The notes beneath the pieces are model-generated. The model was not told where the DNA came from, searched no databases, and saw only the letters and a program-made list of their open reading frames with translations. Shown here one piece after another: positions 44,171 through 52,703 of a stretch of DNA of 64,000 nucleotides. A program made the position numbers and the translations under genes. This DNA is from Bdellovibrionaceae bacterium UBA1609 (GTDB lineage: Bacteria > Bdellovibrionota > Bdellovibrionia > Bdellovibrionales > UBA1609): the NCBI GenBank assembly GCA_002321895.1, contig DCMZ01000003.1, positions 461,070 to 525,069 on the forward strand. Direction: 5' to 3'. Within the stretch, counting starts at the first letter, position 1. Each line of letters starts with the position of its first letter.

Positions 44171-44764
44171 ATGGCGAAACCAGGTTGGATATCCTTAAAT
44201 GAGTACGCGGCTAAGCATAATGTCAGCGTATCCACCTTAAGGAGACGGATTAAGAAGTCCAACCTACTGACGGAGATGGTGCACGGAAAGTACTGGGTAA
44301 AAGACGTGCCTTTAGAAGACCATGATCATCCCAGTGACATGCAGGCCCTTAACACACAGGCTCCTGCGAATGAATTACGGACTGAACCCGACCAGGATGG
44401 TTTGGAGAGTTTAAGTCAAGCGTCCCAATATACCGAGAGTCGCCCCCCCACACCTTTTAGCGATTCGGAAGAGATCTTGGGGTTAACCCAAGATCTGTTA
44501 CGGGAGCTTAAATCGGCATACATGCAAGTGCTTCAGGAAAAAGAGGAGCAAATCCTGATTTTAAAGTCAGAGATTGATGACCTTCAGACCCTGGTAAGTG
44601 CCCTCGAATCAGACAATAAGCGTCTACGCGAGGAAGTGGAGCAAGAGAAAACAACGAAAGCGCGCAAGGAAATGTCTAAAATGACATTTATTGAACGACC
44701 CCCGGCTCCACAAGAAGATCCACCATTCATGGCTTCCAGCGAATCTTGGTTGGAAATTGACTAG
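44171..44764 (+). CDS. Helix-turn-helix protein with C-terminal coiled coil
   Basis: The 197-residue product starts with a small DNA-binding domain (WISLNEYAAKHNVSVSTLRRRIKKS, residues 6-30) of the excisionase/MerR-like winged-helix type, ending in a wing-like HGKYWVKD. A disordered Pro/Asp/Gln-rich linker (about 50-100) leads to a coiled coil (LLRELKSAYMQVLQEKEEQ through EEVEQEKTTKARKE, about 108-170) and a short acidic tail. An ideal AGGAGG lies seven bases before ATG 44171. Such a plan suits a dimeric nucleoid or regulatory protein. Its target may be the structured repeat region directly upstream; that is inference. Confidence 0.82.
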   Translation: MAKPGWISLNEYAAKHNVSVSTLRRRIKKSNLLTEMVHGKYWVKDVPLEDHDHPSDMQALNTQAPANELRTEPDQDGLESLSQASQYTESRPPTPFSDSEEILGLTQDLLRELKSAYMQVLQEKEEQILILKSEIDDLQTLVSALESDNKRLREEVEQEKTTKARKEMSKMTFIERPPAPQEDPPFMASSESWLEID

Positions 44765-44888
44765 ATACTTATCGAGAGAATTGAAATCAATTATATCGAC
44801 AAACTCTTAGGCACCTCACGGTTCTCATTTTATGAATTTCTAGGTTTTCCCTTTAAATCTACTTCATTCAAAAGATAAAATAGACTGT

Positions 44889-45953
44889 ATGAATCGATCA
44901 TTAACCATTTTCCTATTTATTGCGCTTATTACGATTGACCTGTCAGCTGAGGTTTTTAAAGGAAGATGCTTATACGTTCCTAATCCAGATGGTGTGATTT
45001 GTACGGAAGTCTTTTTCCAGAGCAAAAAAAGAGTGGAAAGGTTTGAGAACGAATGTCGTGAAAAACCCGACACCACCTGGAGTGGGTCCAAACGATGTCC
45101 AAGCGATGATCGAATTGTTCGATGTGATAATTTTAAAGATAGAGTGAATTATTACTATCGCAGCTCCAAATCACCCATCGACGAACAGTTGGGAGAGTTA
45201 AAATTCAAATGCCAAGAGGGATTTCGCAACCTGACCACCATTAAGCCGGCGGAACCGGTACTTCCAGATTCCGTAGAAATCTACAAAAAGGCATTGGATG
45301 AATTTAAAACGGGCCAAAAAAGTCTTGAAGAGGTCTATTTAAAAGGACAACTCGCAGCTCAAGATTTCCTAAAATATTTAGAAAGAGTGGGAGCCCCTGT
45401 TTTTGTGCAAGAGCAGGTGTCTAATATTCACATTCCAGGTTTTCATGCCCAGGTGGATGATGTGGCGAAGTGGAAAGTGAAGTCTTCCGACTACCAACTG
45501 TTAGCCAAAAATTTTGGAAAGACCCATGATGTTGATTTTTTCAATATGCTGGCCAAAATTTATGATGAATCTGGATATACATTGGTGACTACATCTATGG
45601 TTTCGTCGACTCAAGCTTGTCCGGATTATGGAAGTGGTGACTTCCTGAAAATGGCACTAGAGATTTATACATACAGCCAAAAGTATCCCATCAACTATGC
45701 GACGATCATTAATGACTACAAGGCCTTGATTAAGAAATCTCTTTTGTGGACAACTCTGCAGGGTTTTGATCAAAAGGCGTTAGAGTTTTGTGGCAAAAAA
45801 ATGCAGGATATTCACCGGGAATTAAAACTGATTCACGAAGCGAAGGTGGATGTGGCATTAACAAAAATTAGCTTTGGATCCCTTCAAAAAGTGGAAAATA
45901 GTGAATTGTATCGCAAGGAACTTTTGGAAGCGGAAAAGAAAAAGACCGACTAA
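44889..45953 (+). CDS. Secreted protein of unknown function
   Basis: The 354-residue product has a signal peptide (LTIFLFIALITIDLSA). The N-terminal part has several cysteines (RCLYV, VICTEVF, NECREK, KRCPSDD, VRCDN, FKCQEG), suggesting a small disulfide-rich domain up to about residue 115. The rest is helical and charged, ending in a Lys/Glu-rich tail. No family is recognised. The stop codon is part of a terminator-like hairpin. A 124-base gap precedes it, so it likely has its own promoter. Confidence 0.72.
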   Translation: MNRSLTIFLFIALITIDLSAEVFKGRCLYVPNPDGVICTEVFFQSKKRVERFENECREKPDTTWSGSKRCPSDDRIVRCDNFKDRVNYYYRSSKSPIDEQLGELKFKCQEGFRNLTTIKPAEPVLPDSVEIYKKALDEFKTGQKSLEEVYLKGQLAAQDFLKYLERVGAPVFVQEQVSNIHIPGFHAQVDDVAKWKVKSSDYQLLAKNFGKTHDVDFFNMLAKIYDESGYTLVTTSMVSSTQACPDYGSGDFLKMALEIYTYSQKYPINYATIINDYKALIKKSLLWTTLQGFDQKALEFCGKKMQDIHRELKLIHEAKVDVALTKISFGSLQKVENSELYRKELLEAEKKKTD

Positions 45954-45968
45954 ATATAGTCGGTCTTT
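45941..45968 (+). terminator. Hairpin overlapping the stop codon at 45.95 kb
   Basis: AAAGACCGACTA (45941-45952) and TAGTCGGTCTTT (45957-45968) form a perfect 12-bp stem with a four-base loop. The gene's TAA stop lies within it. Only a short T-run follows, but the A-rich 5' side and T-rich 3' side of the stem give a workable terminator. Confidence 0.75.
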
Positions 45969-45980
45969 AAAATCATTTAT

Positions 45981-46080
45981 AAAAAAGGTGCCAAAAAAGG
46001 TGCCAGGCACCTTTTGGAGCCGGGCGGCGTCATTTACATAACGCCTTCAGCTCCAAAGAGTGTTCCAGGCACGCTTTTTT
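45981..46080. repeat. Composite palindromic repeat, copy 1
   Basis: The unit has a doubled GGTGCC start, the core GGTGCCAGGCACC, then TTTTGGAGC, a GGCGT/ACGCC hairpin and GCTCCAAAGAG, then a partial TTCCAGGCACGC and a run of T. The last bases touch the lon stop codon. Its layout matches the second copy at 48.9 kb, so this is a nested-hairpin repeat, not a chance palindrome. On the plus strand it could terminate transcription into lon. Confidence 0.7.
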
Positions 46081-48488
46081 TAAGCGGCGCTGGCAGCTGT
46101 TGGTGTTTTAGCTTTTTTGCCACCTTTAGATCCACGGCGACTTTTCTTAGCCGTTTTATCAAAAGCGAGAGCTAAAACTTCATCTAAATTCTCTACAAAC
46201 TGAAAGCTTAACTTCTTTTTGAATTCCTCAGGAATATCAGCTAGGTCTTTTTTATTTTGCAGAGGTAAAATTATATTTGTTACACCTTGAGTGAGTGCCG
46301 CCAAAGCCTTTTCCTTCACGCCACCGATGGGCAGTACTCGTCCGGCTAGGGTGACCTCTCCCGTCATAGCAATGTCATGTCTTACAGGAGTATCTGTCAT
46401 CAGACTGATCAAAGCGGTTGCGATAGTTATTCCGGCGCTAGGACCATCTTTAGGAATGGCACCGGCTGGCAAGTGAATATGTACATCGTTCTTTTCAAAC
46501 CAATCTGCGGAGATTCCAAGCTCTTTTTGATGAGATTTGGCATAACTCCAAGCGGCCTGACCTGATTCCTTCATTACGTCACCTAGTTGGCCAGTCATAA
46601 CAAGGTTGCCTTTACCCTTCATTCCAAGAGCTTCAACAAAGAGGGTTTCCCCACCGGCTTGAGTCCAAGCCAGTCCTGTTACTATACCTACTTGATGCTC
46701 TTTTAGAGCTTCATCTCGCATGTACTTAGGTGGGCCGAGTAACTCAACAACCACTTCAGGGGTCACGGTTACCTTTTTCACTTCACCCATGACGATCTGT
46801 TTAGCTACTTTGCGGCAAACGGATCCCACTTCTCGCTCTAGGTTTCTTAAACCTGCTTCGCGAGTGTAGTGCGAGATAAGGTAAGCCACACCGTCGTCAG
46901 TGAAGTTAATTTGATCTTTTTCTAGACCGTTATTTTTAATCTGTCTGTCTATAACGTGAGCTTTGGTGATGAGTAATTTATCGTTTTCGGTGTACCCAGA
47001 GATATGGATGGTCTCCATACGGTCTCGTAGTGCTGGGGGAATGTTATCAAAAACGTTAGCTGTAGCGATAAAGAGTGCATTGGAAAGATCAAAGTCTACG
47101 TTTAAATAGTTATCTCTAAATGTAGCGTTTTGCTCCGGATCTAGTACTTCAAGCATTGCTGCACTTGGATCTCCTCTGAAGTCTGATCCTAATTTATCGA
47201 TTTCATCAAGAACAATAACTGGATTATTGGACTCCACCTGTTTCAGAGCTTGGACAATCTTACCGGGCATAGCACCTACATAAGTTCGTCTGTGACCCCG
47301 AATTTCAGCTTCGTCTTTCACTCCACCTAATGAGATTCGAAAGTAGTTTCTTCCCATGGCCTTTGCGATAGATTTTCCAAGTGATGTTTTACCAACTCCA
47401 GGAGGTCCTACAAAACAAAGGATTGGCCCTTTCATATCCTTCTTAAGCTTTCGAACAGCTAAGAATTCCATAATTCGGTCTTTAGCTTTGTGCAAATCAT
47501 AGTGATCTTCATCTAAGTACTTTTGAGCCACTGTTAGATCCATATTGTCTTTAGTGGTTTTGTTCCAAGGAAGATCAACCATCCAATCTAAATAGGTTCT
47601 TACCATTGAAGCTTCAGAGGCATCTGGGTGCATTCTCTCTAGGCGACCCAATTGTTTAACAGCTTCTTGTTGTACTTCTTCGGGCATGCCGGCTTTCATG
47701 ACACGCTCTCTTAACTCTTCCATGTCCTCTGTTTTAGAGTCCATTTCACCCAACTCATTTTTAATTGCCCGCATTTGTTCACGTAAGAAATACTCTCTTT
47801 GTGATTTGGACATTTCATCTTTAGCCGTATTTCGAATTCGAGCTTGCATTTGTAGTACTTCAAGTTCGTTGGCTAGGATTTCGTTAACTAAATTTAGCCG
47901 TTCTTTAGGGTCATCGGTTTCTAATACATTCTGTGCATCGGAAACTTTTAGGCCTAGGTTACTTGCAATCAAGTCTGCAAGTCGACCAGGATCAGTGACG
48001 TCATCTAACACTAATAGAATATCTGGAGAGAGTACTCTACCTAGAGCAATTATTTTTTCTAGTTGCTCTTTTGCATTGCGAATCATGGCTTCGTATTCAA
48101 CGTGGCTTCCTGGAACTTCATCTTCAGGTAGCTTTTCCACTTTTACAGTAAAGTTAGGATCAGCCTGTTTAAACTCTTCAATTTTTCCTTTTGCCACACC
48201 CTGGATAAGAATCTTAACCCGTCCGTCACTCAATTTACGCATACGCATAATCATAGCGATGGTTCCGGTTTTATATATAGACTCTTCTGTGGGATTCTCT
48301 TCAGTGATTTCTTTTTGCGAGGCCAAAAAGATTAATCTATTTTTAGAGAGCGCTTCTTCCACCGCACGAATCGAACCTTCACGTCCTACATATAAAGGTA
48401 GAATCATGTAAGGGAACACAACGATGTCGCGAACAGGTAGCATGGGTAGCGTTTCAGGTATATCGAGTACTTTATCATCAAAACTCAT
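46080..48488 (-). CDS. lon: ATP-dependent protease Lon
   Basis: Lon degrades damaged and short-lived regulatory proteins in the cytosol. The 802-residue protein has the N-terminal substrate domain, the AAA+ module with GPPGVGKT at 361-368 and the serine protease domain with PKDGPSAG (catalytic Ser) about 120 residues from the end. A basic, low-complexity tail (KKSRRGSKGGKKAKT) closes it. ATG 48488 has a strong TGGAGG. It is single-gene, between two composite repeats. Confidence 0.98.
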   Translation of the reverse strand: MSFDDKVLDIPETLPMLPVRDIVVFPYMILPLYVGREGSIRAVEEALSKNRLIFLASQKEITEENPTEESIYKTGTIAMIMRMRKLSDGRVKILIQGVAKGKIEEFKQADPNFTVKVEKLPEDEVPGSHVEYEAMIRNAKEQLEKIIALGRVLSPDILLVLDDVTDPGRLADLIASNLGLKVSDAQNVLETDDPKERLNLVNEILANELEVLQMQARIRNTAKDEMSKSQREYFLREQMRAIKNELGEMDSKTEDMEELRERVMKAGMPEEVQQEAVKQLGRLERMHPDASEASMVRTYLDWMVDLPWNKTTKDNMDLTVAQKYLDEDHYDLHKAKDRIMEFLAVRKLKKDMKGPILCFVGPPGVGKTSLGKSIAKAMGRNYFRISLGGVKDEAEIRGHRRTYVGAMPGKIVQALKQVESNNPVIVLDEIDKLGSDFRGDPSAAMLEVLDPEQNATFRDNYLNVDFDLSNALFIATANVFDNIPPALRDRMETIHISGYTENDKLLITKAHVIDRQIKNNGLEKDQINFTDDGVAYLISHYTREAGLRNLEREVGSVCRKVAKQIVMGEVKKVTVTPEVVVELLGPPKYMRDEALKEHQVGIVTGLAWTQAGGETLFVEALGMKGKGNLVMTGQLGDVMKESGQAAWSYAKSHQKELGISADWFEKNDVHIHLPAGAIPKDGPSAGITIATALISLMTDTPVRHDIAMTGEVTLAGRVLPIGGVKEKALAALTQGVTNIILPLQNKKDLADIPEEFKKKLSFQFVENLDEVLALAFDKTAKKSRRGSKGGKKAKTPTAASAA

Positions 48489-48687
48489 GTGCTTTTCCTC
48501 CAGCAGGGAGCAGATCTTTAGTTGTTGTTACAAGATACTATTCGGCCCCGAGGCGCTACGGTTTAAGGAAAAATGAGATCAGGACGGTCCGGATTTTCTA
48601 ATCATTATGCGAATTTGCAGCTAACGTCCCGTCGAAATTTTGTCGTTTTAGACAATAAAAATTTATCGCTTAAATTTATTACAGGAC

Positions 48688-48897
48688 TTATGACCGAAAT
48701 CTATAAGTGTTACGGACTTTGGCTAAGGTTTTTTCAATGCGCATGAGGCGAATCAATTTAAGTCGACGTAATCGATCTCGCAATCTCGGCTTTAAATCTG
48801 GATTGGAGTTAAGAGAAATGGTTTCATTAATAATGTCTGCACGTTCGTGCATCAGCTCTTCCAAGTTCTCTAATTGTTGTCGATCTGAAAAATCCAT
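48688..48897 (-). CDS. Small helical protein of unknown function
   Basis: The 69-residue product starting MDFSDRQQLENLEELMHE is highly charged and helical, with a basic C-terminal half (RDRLRRLKLIRLMRIEKTLAK). It resembles a short coiled-coil, perhaps nucleic-acid-binding, protein, but no family is recognised. A longer frame to 48954 would run into repeat DNA and is unlikely. AGAAAG lies upstream of ATG 48897. It sits between lon and the DksA-like gene with a composite repeat before it. Confidence 0.5.
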   Translation of the reverse strand: MDFSDRQQLENLEELMHERADIINETISLNSNPDLKPRLRDRLRRLKLIRLMRIEKTLAKVRNTYRFRS

Positions 48898-48914
48898 GAA
48901 GCTTTCTATCAAAC

Positions 48915-49000
48915 AAAAAGGTGCCAGGCACCTTTTGGAGCTGCACGGCATCACTAGCGTGGCACCTAAAGCTCCAAAAGGGAGCCAGGCACTAAAAAAA
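48915..49000. repeat. Composite palindromic repeat, copy 2
   Basis: The core AAAAGGTGCCAGGCACC is followed by TTTTGGAGCT, a short spacer with a GGC/GTGGC segment, AGCTCCAAAA and a second partial core (GGGAGCCAGGCACT) running into seven A. The nested-palindrome arrangement matches the copy at 46.0 kb. It lies between the DksA-like gene and the small helical gene. Confidence 0.72.
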
Positions 49001-49024
49001 CGGGCACTCTGGGAAGAGTGCCCG
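48994..49024 (-). terminator. Terminator of the DksA-like gene
   Basis: CGGGCACTCT (49001-49010) and AGAGTGCCCG (49015-49024) form a perfect 10-bp stem around four bases. On the minus strand a run of seven T follows at once. It lies about 40 bases past the stop at 49066. Confidence 0.93.
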
Positions 49025-49065
49025 CAATGACAGAAACATGAGGGTGGAAAATCATGTTTTAAACA

Positions 49066-49440
49066 CTATGCAAATTTGGACTTCATGGCGTCGCGTATTT
49101 CAGCACCTTCGATACTGAGGCGAGTCCATGGAATGGCCTTGAGTCGGTCGGCTTCAATGGGCTCTTCCGTTTCTTCGCAAATTCCGAAGTGCCCAGTTTC
49201 GATGCGATGAAGTGCTGCTTCAATTTCAACAAGTAGACCACGTAATCTTTGTGTCGCTGAAAGCATTTGGTTTTCGGCCAATACGGTAAGGCTTTGATCG
49301 ATTTCATCGCCGGAAGTGTCTTGGCGTCTTTCTTCCAGTTCTCTTCGTACATTTTGTAGCTGGTTGAGAATATCGGATTTCTTATTTAGAAGAATCGTTC
49401 TGCACTCTAGCAATGTGCCCTTAGTAATATCGCTCCCCAT
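49066..49440 (-). CDS. DksA/TraR-family protein lacking most zinc-finger cysteines
   Basis: DksA-like proteins reach into the secondary channel of RNA polymerase and tune transcription, often with ppGpp. The 124-residue product has the long N-terminal helical hairpin with the acidic loop (TSGDEIDQS, about residues 50-60) and the family's C-terminal pattern ETGHFGICEETEEPIEADRLKAIPW. Only one cysteine of the C4 zinc site remains; the matching positions carry Thr, Ser and Ala. ATG 49440 has AAGGGGA. A start at 49476 would lack support. Such cysteine-poor versions exist in other bacteria and can still fold. Confidence 0.82.
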   Translation of the reverse strand: MGSDITKGTLLECRTILLNKKSDILNQLQNVRRELEERRQDTSGDEIDQSLTVLAENQMLSATQRLRGLLVEIEAALHRIETGHFGICEETEEPIEADRLKAIPWTRLSIEGAEIRDAMKSKFA

Positions 49441-49718
49441 TTTATATCCCCTTATCGCGACTCGGGCCTGCAGCATAGTCCCCTAACAGATTACATACCT
49501 AGACTATTGCCGAGGCCCTTTATCGAACTTCATCCGTGATATTCGATCGTCCCCCAAATTGTTAAAGCCATCCTGGCTTTTCTCTTTCGCTTATCGAAAC
49601 GTTGCCGTTCCGATGGTTAGATGACAAAGGGCGAGGAGACTTAGGTTAGCTAAAATGGTCTGAAAAATGTTTCTTGAAAACATAACAAAAACTTATGTCT
49701 AAGGTTTTGACAGTTGGG

Positions 49719-51713
49719 CTATTTTGTAACCTTTTTCGGATTCTTTTCGTCTGTGGTGGCTTTAGCTTTGATGTTTTCGAGGCGTAGAATCTTTCCATCC
49801 TGAACGCCTAAGCGTACGAGATTTCTGGATAATTCCCGATCGTTTTGCATGCTAAGCTCACCCAGTGACCCTTGAAAGCCCTTTACGCGCTGTAAAGCGG
49901 ACTGCAAACCGGGACGAGAGCGTTCACCACTTAATATAAGTTGTCTTAATAATAGCCCTACATCATAGGCCTGGGCTTCAAAGATCGTAGGATAGCTTTT
50001 AAAGGTACTATAATAGTCTCTATAGAACTTTGATTTTTGGAACTGATCATCTGTTAAAAGGACACCATCGACAAAAATGGAGTTCTCTACATATTGCTCG
50101 GCTCGACTTAACAGACCTGGAGTGTTCCATAAATTAGTTCCCAGCAAAGTAACATCATTCACTTCGTGATAGGCCAATGCCGGAGCGATCTGTCCTACTG
50201 CGCGAACACTATCTGGGATAAAAATCGCATCAAAGTCTACAATGGGCGGTAGCAGGTCGTTGGGTGGAGATATTCTGGAGTTAACAACTTTTTGTTTAGA
50301 GTACCAGTCTTTCAAAAGGCGTCGATACTCAGATCCACGATCATCTATATAAAAGGTGCCTACTAAACGCTTAATGGGGCCGGCAAAATCCGTAGATTTG
50401 GACGGGTATATTTGTGCAGAAACAATTTCTCCGCCTCTTGCTTTCACTTCGTCCCAAAACAGATTGGCAAATTCAACTCCATACCTGTCATTTGGGTAAA
50501 GAATAGCAAAGCGCTTCATGTTTTTGTCCACCATTGCCGTTCGAACGAGCTCACGAACTTGCATTTGTGAGGTTAAAGCACTTCGAAAAACATTTTCACC
50601 GATATCCGTTAATCCTGATTTTTGCGACAAGGTGATATTAGGGACACCCAGTTCATCCGCTTTTGAAGCCACAGCTACGGCTGTTTTACTGAGTAGGCTG
50701 CCCACAACAGCGATGACATTATCTTCTACAACTAATCGTTCTACTGCTCTTCGGGCCTGGTCGGGATTAGTTTCGCTATCAATGACGGCCAACTTAAAGT
50801 TGGATGGATCTGAACCATAGATTCCTAAGCCCAATTGAAGTCCGCGCAAGGTCCTATAGGCCACATCTTTGGGTTTACCAGTGAGTGGTAAAACCACCCC
50901 AATGGTACGAGGATTTACTTTTCGGCGAGCATCAATTTGTTCTATGATTCGGCTAGAGCGATCAGCTAGCTCTGTATCAGGCGCTAATTGAACGACTGAA
51001 GACAACTTACCTCGAGCACTACCAAAGTCTTTGTTTTCAAATTCGATTCGACCCAGCCGAAACAGAGCATAGGCACGAAGCTCCTCAAATTCTGAGTTAA
51101 ATGCCACTTGAGATAGATCTTTTTCGTCTAACTGATTTTCAACGAAATCTACAGCGCGCAAACGGTAGGATGATTTTCTTTTAGGGTCCGACTCTAAGCG
51201 GGATAAAGTGAGCAATGATTGGATGGCATCAATTCGATCGCCAAGCTGATTGAATGAAAAATATCTGATTTTATGGATATTGATTACGGATTGATTATTT
51301 TCTTTTGTGTATCTAAGTAGCCGATCTGTTAAAGCAATGGCCTCGTCAAATCGGCCCATCTTAGTTAATGATTTTGCCGCTTTGTAGGCCGCTTCAGCTT
51401 CTATCGGGGAGAAGATTTTAGAATTTATAATTGAGAGATAATTGTCGTATGCGTTTTGATATTTCTCTTGGCTATAGTAGAGGTCACCCAGCTCAATGTA
51501 GACATCGTCAATCAACTCAGAGGAAAGATCACCAGTTAACAAGCTTTTTAATTTTTTTTCTGCTTGAGTCAGTCGCCGGGCTTTCACATCGCGCTTCGCA
51601 CTTTTAAAAAGTTTATGGTCCGCCTTCGCCGCGGGACGAGGGGGAACTTTTTTGGGTGCCGTCGAACAGGAAACAAAAAAGAGAGCGAAAAGTAAAATGG
51701 CAATTGTACGCAT
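49719..51713 (-). CDS. LpoA-like lipoprotein with TPR and periplasmic-binding domains
   Basis: The 664-residue product starts with a lipoprotein signal (ILLFALFFVSC). Residues about 35-260 form tetratricopeptide-like helical repeats, for example VYIELGDLYYSQEKYQNAYDNY. The rest fits a type I periplasmic-binding fold (IGVVLPLTGKPKDVAYRTLRG, ITLSQKSG, RFAILYPNDRYGVEF). This two-part plan is that of LpoA, which activates penicillin-binding protein 1A, though amino-acid-binding proteins share the second domain. It lies four bases before dnaJ on the same strand. The LpoA function is inferred. Confidence 0.8.
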   Translation of the reverse strand: MRTIAILLFALFFVSCSTAPKKVPPRPAAKADHKLFKSAKRDVKARRLTQAEKKLKSLLTGDLSSELIDDVYIELGDLYYSQEKYQNAYDNYLSIINSKIFSPIEAEAAYKAAKSLTKMGRFDEAIALTDRLLRYTKENNQSVINIHKIRYFSFNQLGDRIDAIQSLLTLSRLESDPKRKSSYRLRAVDFVENQLDEKDLSQVAFNSEFEELRAYALFRLGRIEFENKDFGSARGKLSSVVQLAPDTELADRSSRIIEQIDARRKVNPRTIGVVLPLTGKPKDVAYRTLRGLQLGLGIYGSDPSNFKLAVIDSETNPDQARRAVERLVVEDNVIAVVGSLLSKTAVAVASKADELGVPNITLSQKSGLTDIGENVFRSALTSQMQVRELVRTAMVDKNMKRFAILYPNDRYGVEFANLFWDEVKARGGEIVSAQIYPSKSTDFAGPIKRLVGTFYIDDRGSEYRRLLKDWYSKQKVVNSRISPPNDLLPPIVDFDAIFIPDSVRAVGQIAPALAYHEVNDVTLLGTNLWNTPGLLSRAEQYVENSIFVDGVLLTDDQFQKSKFYRDYYSTFKSYPTIFEAQAYDVGLLLRQLILSGERSRPGLQSALQRVKGFQGSLGELSMQNDRELSRNLVRLGVQDGKILRLENIKAKATTDEKNPKKVTK

Positions 51714-51716
51714 ATT

Positions 51717-52691
51717 TTATGACCTTGCTTTTAATACCTTATCCATATTCAGTTTGAATTCTCGCACTTTTGGGGCACTTTCGGCAATGTCTGATAGCTG
51801 TTTAACAGTTTCTAAATCTTCTTTAGAGAGATTTTTAGGCACGTCTATAGATACTTTCACCAGCATATCGCCACGCTCATTGCTCTTTAAAGAGGGGAAA
51901 CCTTTGCCTTTTAAGCGAAACACTTGTCCAGCATGGGTTCCAGGGGGTACCACAAGGCTAGCTCGTCCTTGCAAAGTCGGAATTTTAACTTCTTTGCCAA
52001 TGATTGCATCCACAAAAGAAATGGGAAGTTCCATCAGAAGATCTAACTCATTGCGGTTAAAAAGTGGGTGTTTGAGAAGAGAAACCACTACATATAGATC
52101 TCCAGCGTCACCACCTTGGACGGGAGTATCTCCTTCACCGGAGAGTTTTAAGCGCTGTTGATGTTTCACTCCAGCGGGTACCGCCACTGACAACCGCGCT
52201 TGGTCATCCTTGCCGGACCTCTGACGAACGAAACTAATCACTTTAGTAGTTCCAGTACAGGCTTCCTCTAAGGAGAGGGAGAGAGTGTATTTTAAATCTG
52301 CACCTTTGCGTTTTCTTGGAGTAAATCCGCCCCGACCGGCTCCACCACCAAAGATGTCTCCAAAAATGTCATTAAATATATCTTGAGGAGAAGGTCCTCC
52401 TTGATTCCAATTAAAGTCGAAATCTTGTGGGCGGCCTCTCGCACCAGCAAAATCACTAGGATTAAACCCGCCCGGACCGGAAGCGGTACCAAAGTTATCG
52501 AACATGCGCTTTTTCTCGGGATCGGAGAGAACTTGATAAGCCTCTGTGACTTCTTTAAAGCGTTCTTCAGCATTTTTATTTCCAGGATTTTTATCGGGAT
52601 GATACTTAACGGCCATCTTTCGATAGGCTTTCTTAATATCGGTGGCAGTGGCATCTCGTCCTACGCCAAGTATTTTATAATAATCCTTCAC
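51717..52691 (-). CDS. dnaJ: DnaJ/CbpA-type Hsp40 without zinc finger
   Basis: J-domain proteins deliver substrates to DnaK and stimulate its ATPase. The 324-residue product has the J domain with HPD at 31-33, a Gly/Phe-rich region (about 70-130), and the two C-terminal substrate-binding barrels. The four CxxCxGxG zinc motifs of true DnaJ are absent, as in CbpA. Its position next to grpE is that of classical dnaJ, so it may be the main Hsp40 or one of two. It starts 12 bases after grpE on the same strand. dnaK is not in the window. Confidence 0.92.
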   Translation of the reverse strand: MKDYYKILGVGRDATATDIKKAYRKMAVKYHPDKNPGNKNAEERFKEVTEAYQVLSDPEKKRMFDNFGTASGPGGFNPSDFAGARGRPQDFDFNWNQGGPSPQDIFNDIFGDIFGGGAGRGGFTPRKRKGADLKYTLSLSLEEACTGTTKVISFVRQRSGKDDQARLSVAVPAGVKHQQRLKLSGEGDTPVQGGDAGDLYVVVSLLKHPLFNRNELDLLMELPISFVDAIIGKEVKIPTLQGRASLVVPPGTHAGQVFRLKGKGFPSLKSNERGDMLVKVSIDVPKNLSKEDLETVKQLSDIAESAPKVREFKLNMDKVLKARS

Positions 52692-52703
52692 AGTAGTAGA
52701 ATC

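Noticed and set aside
47686..48411. 241-codon plus-strand frame within lon
   Set aside because: Ser/Ile/Arg-rich antisense shadow of lon with no ribosome-binding site.
48707..49030. 107-codon plus-strand frame
   Set aside because: It runs antisense to the small helical gene and through repeat and terminator DNA; codon pattern is that of a shadow frame.
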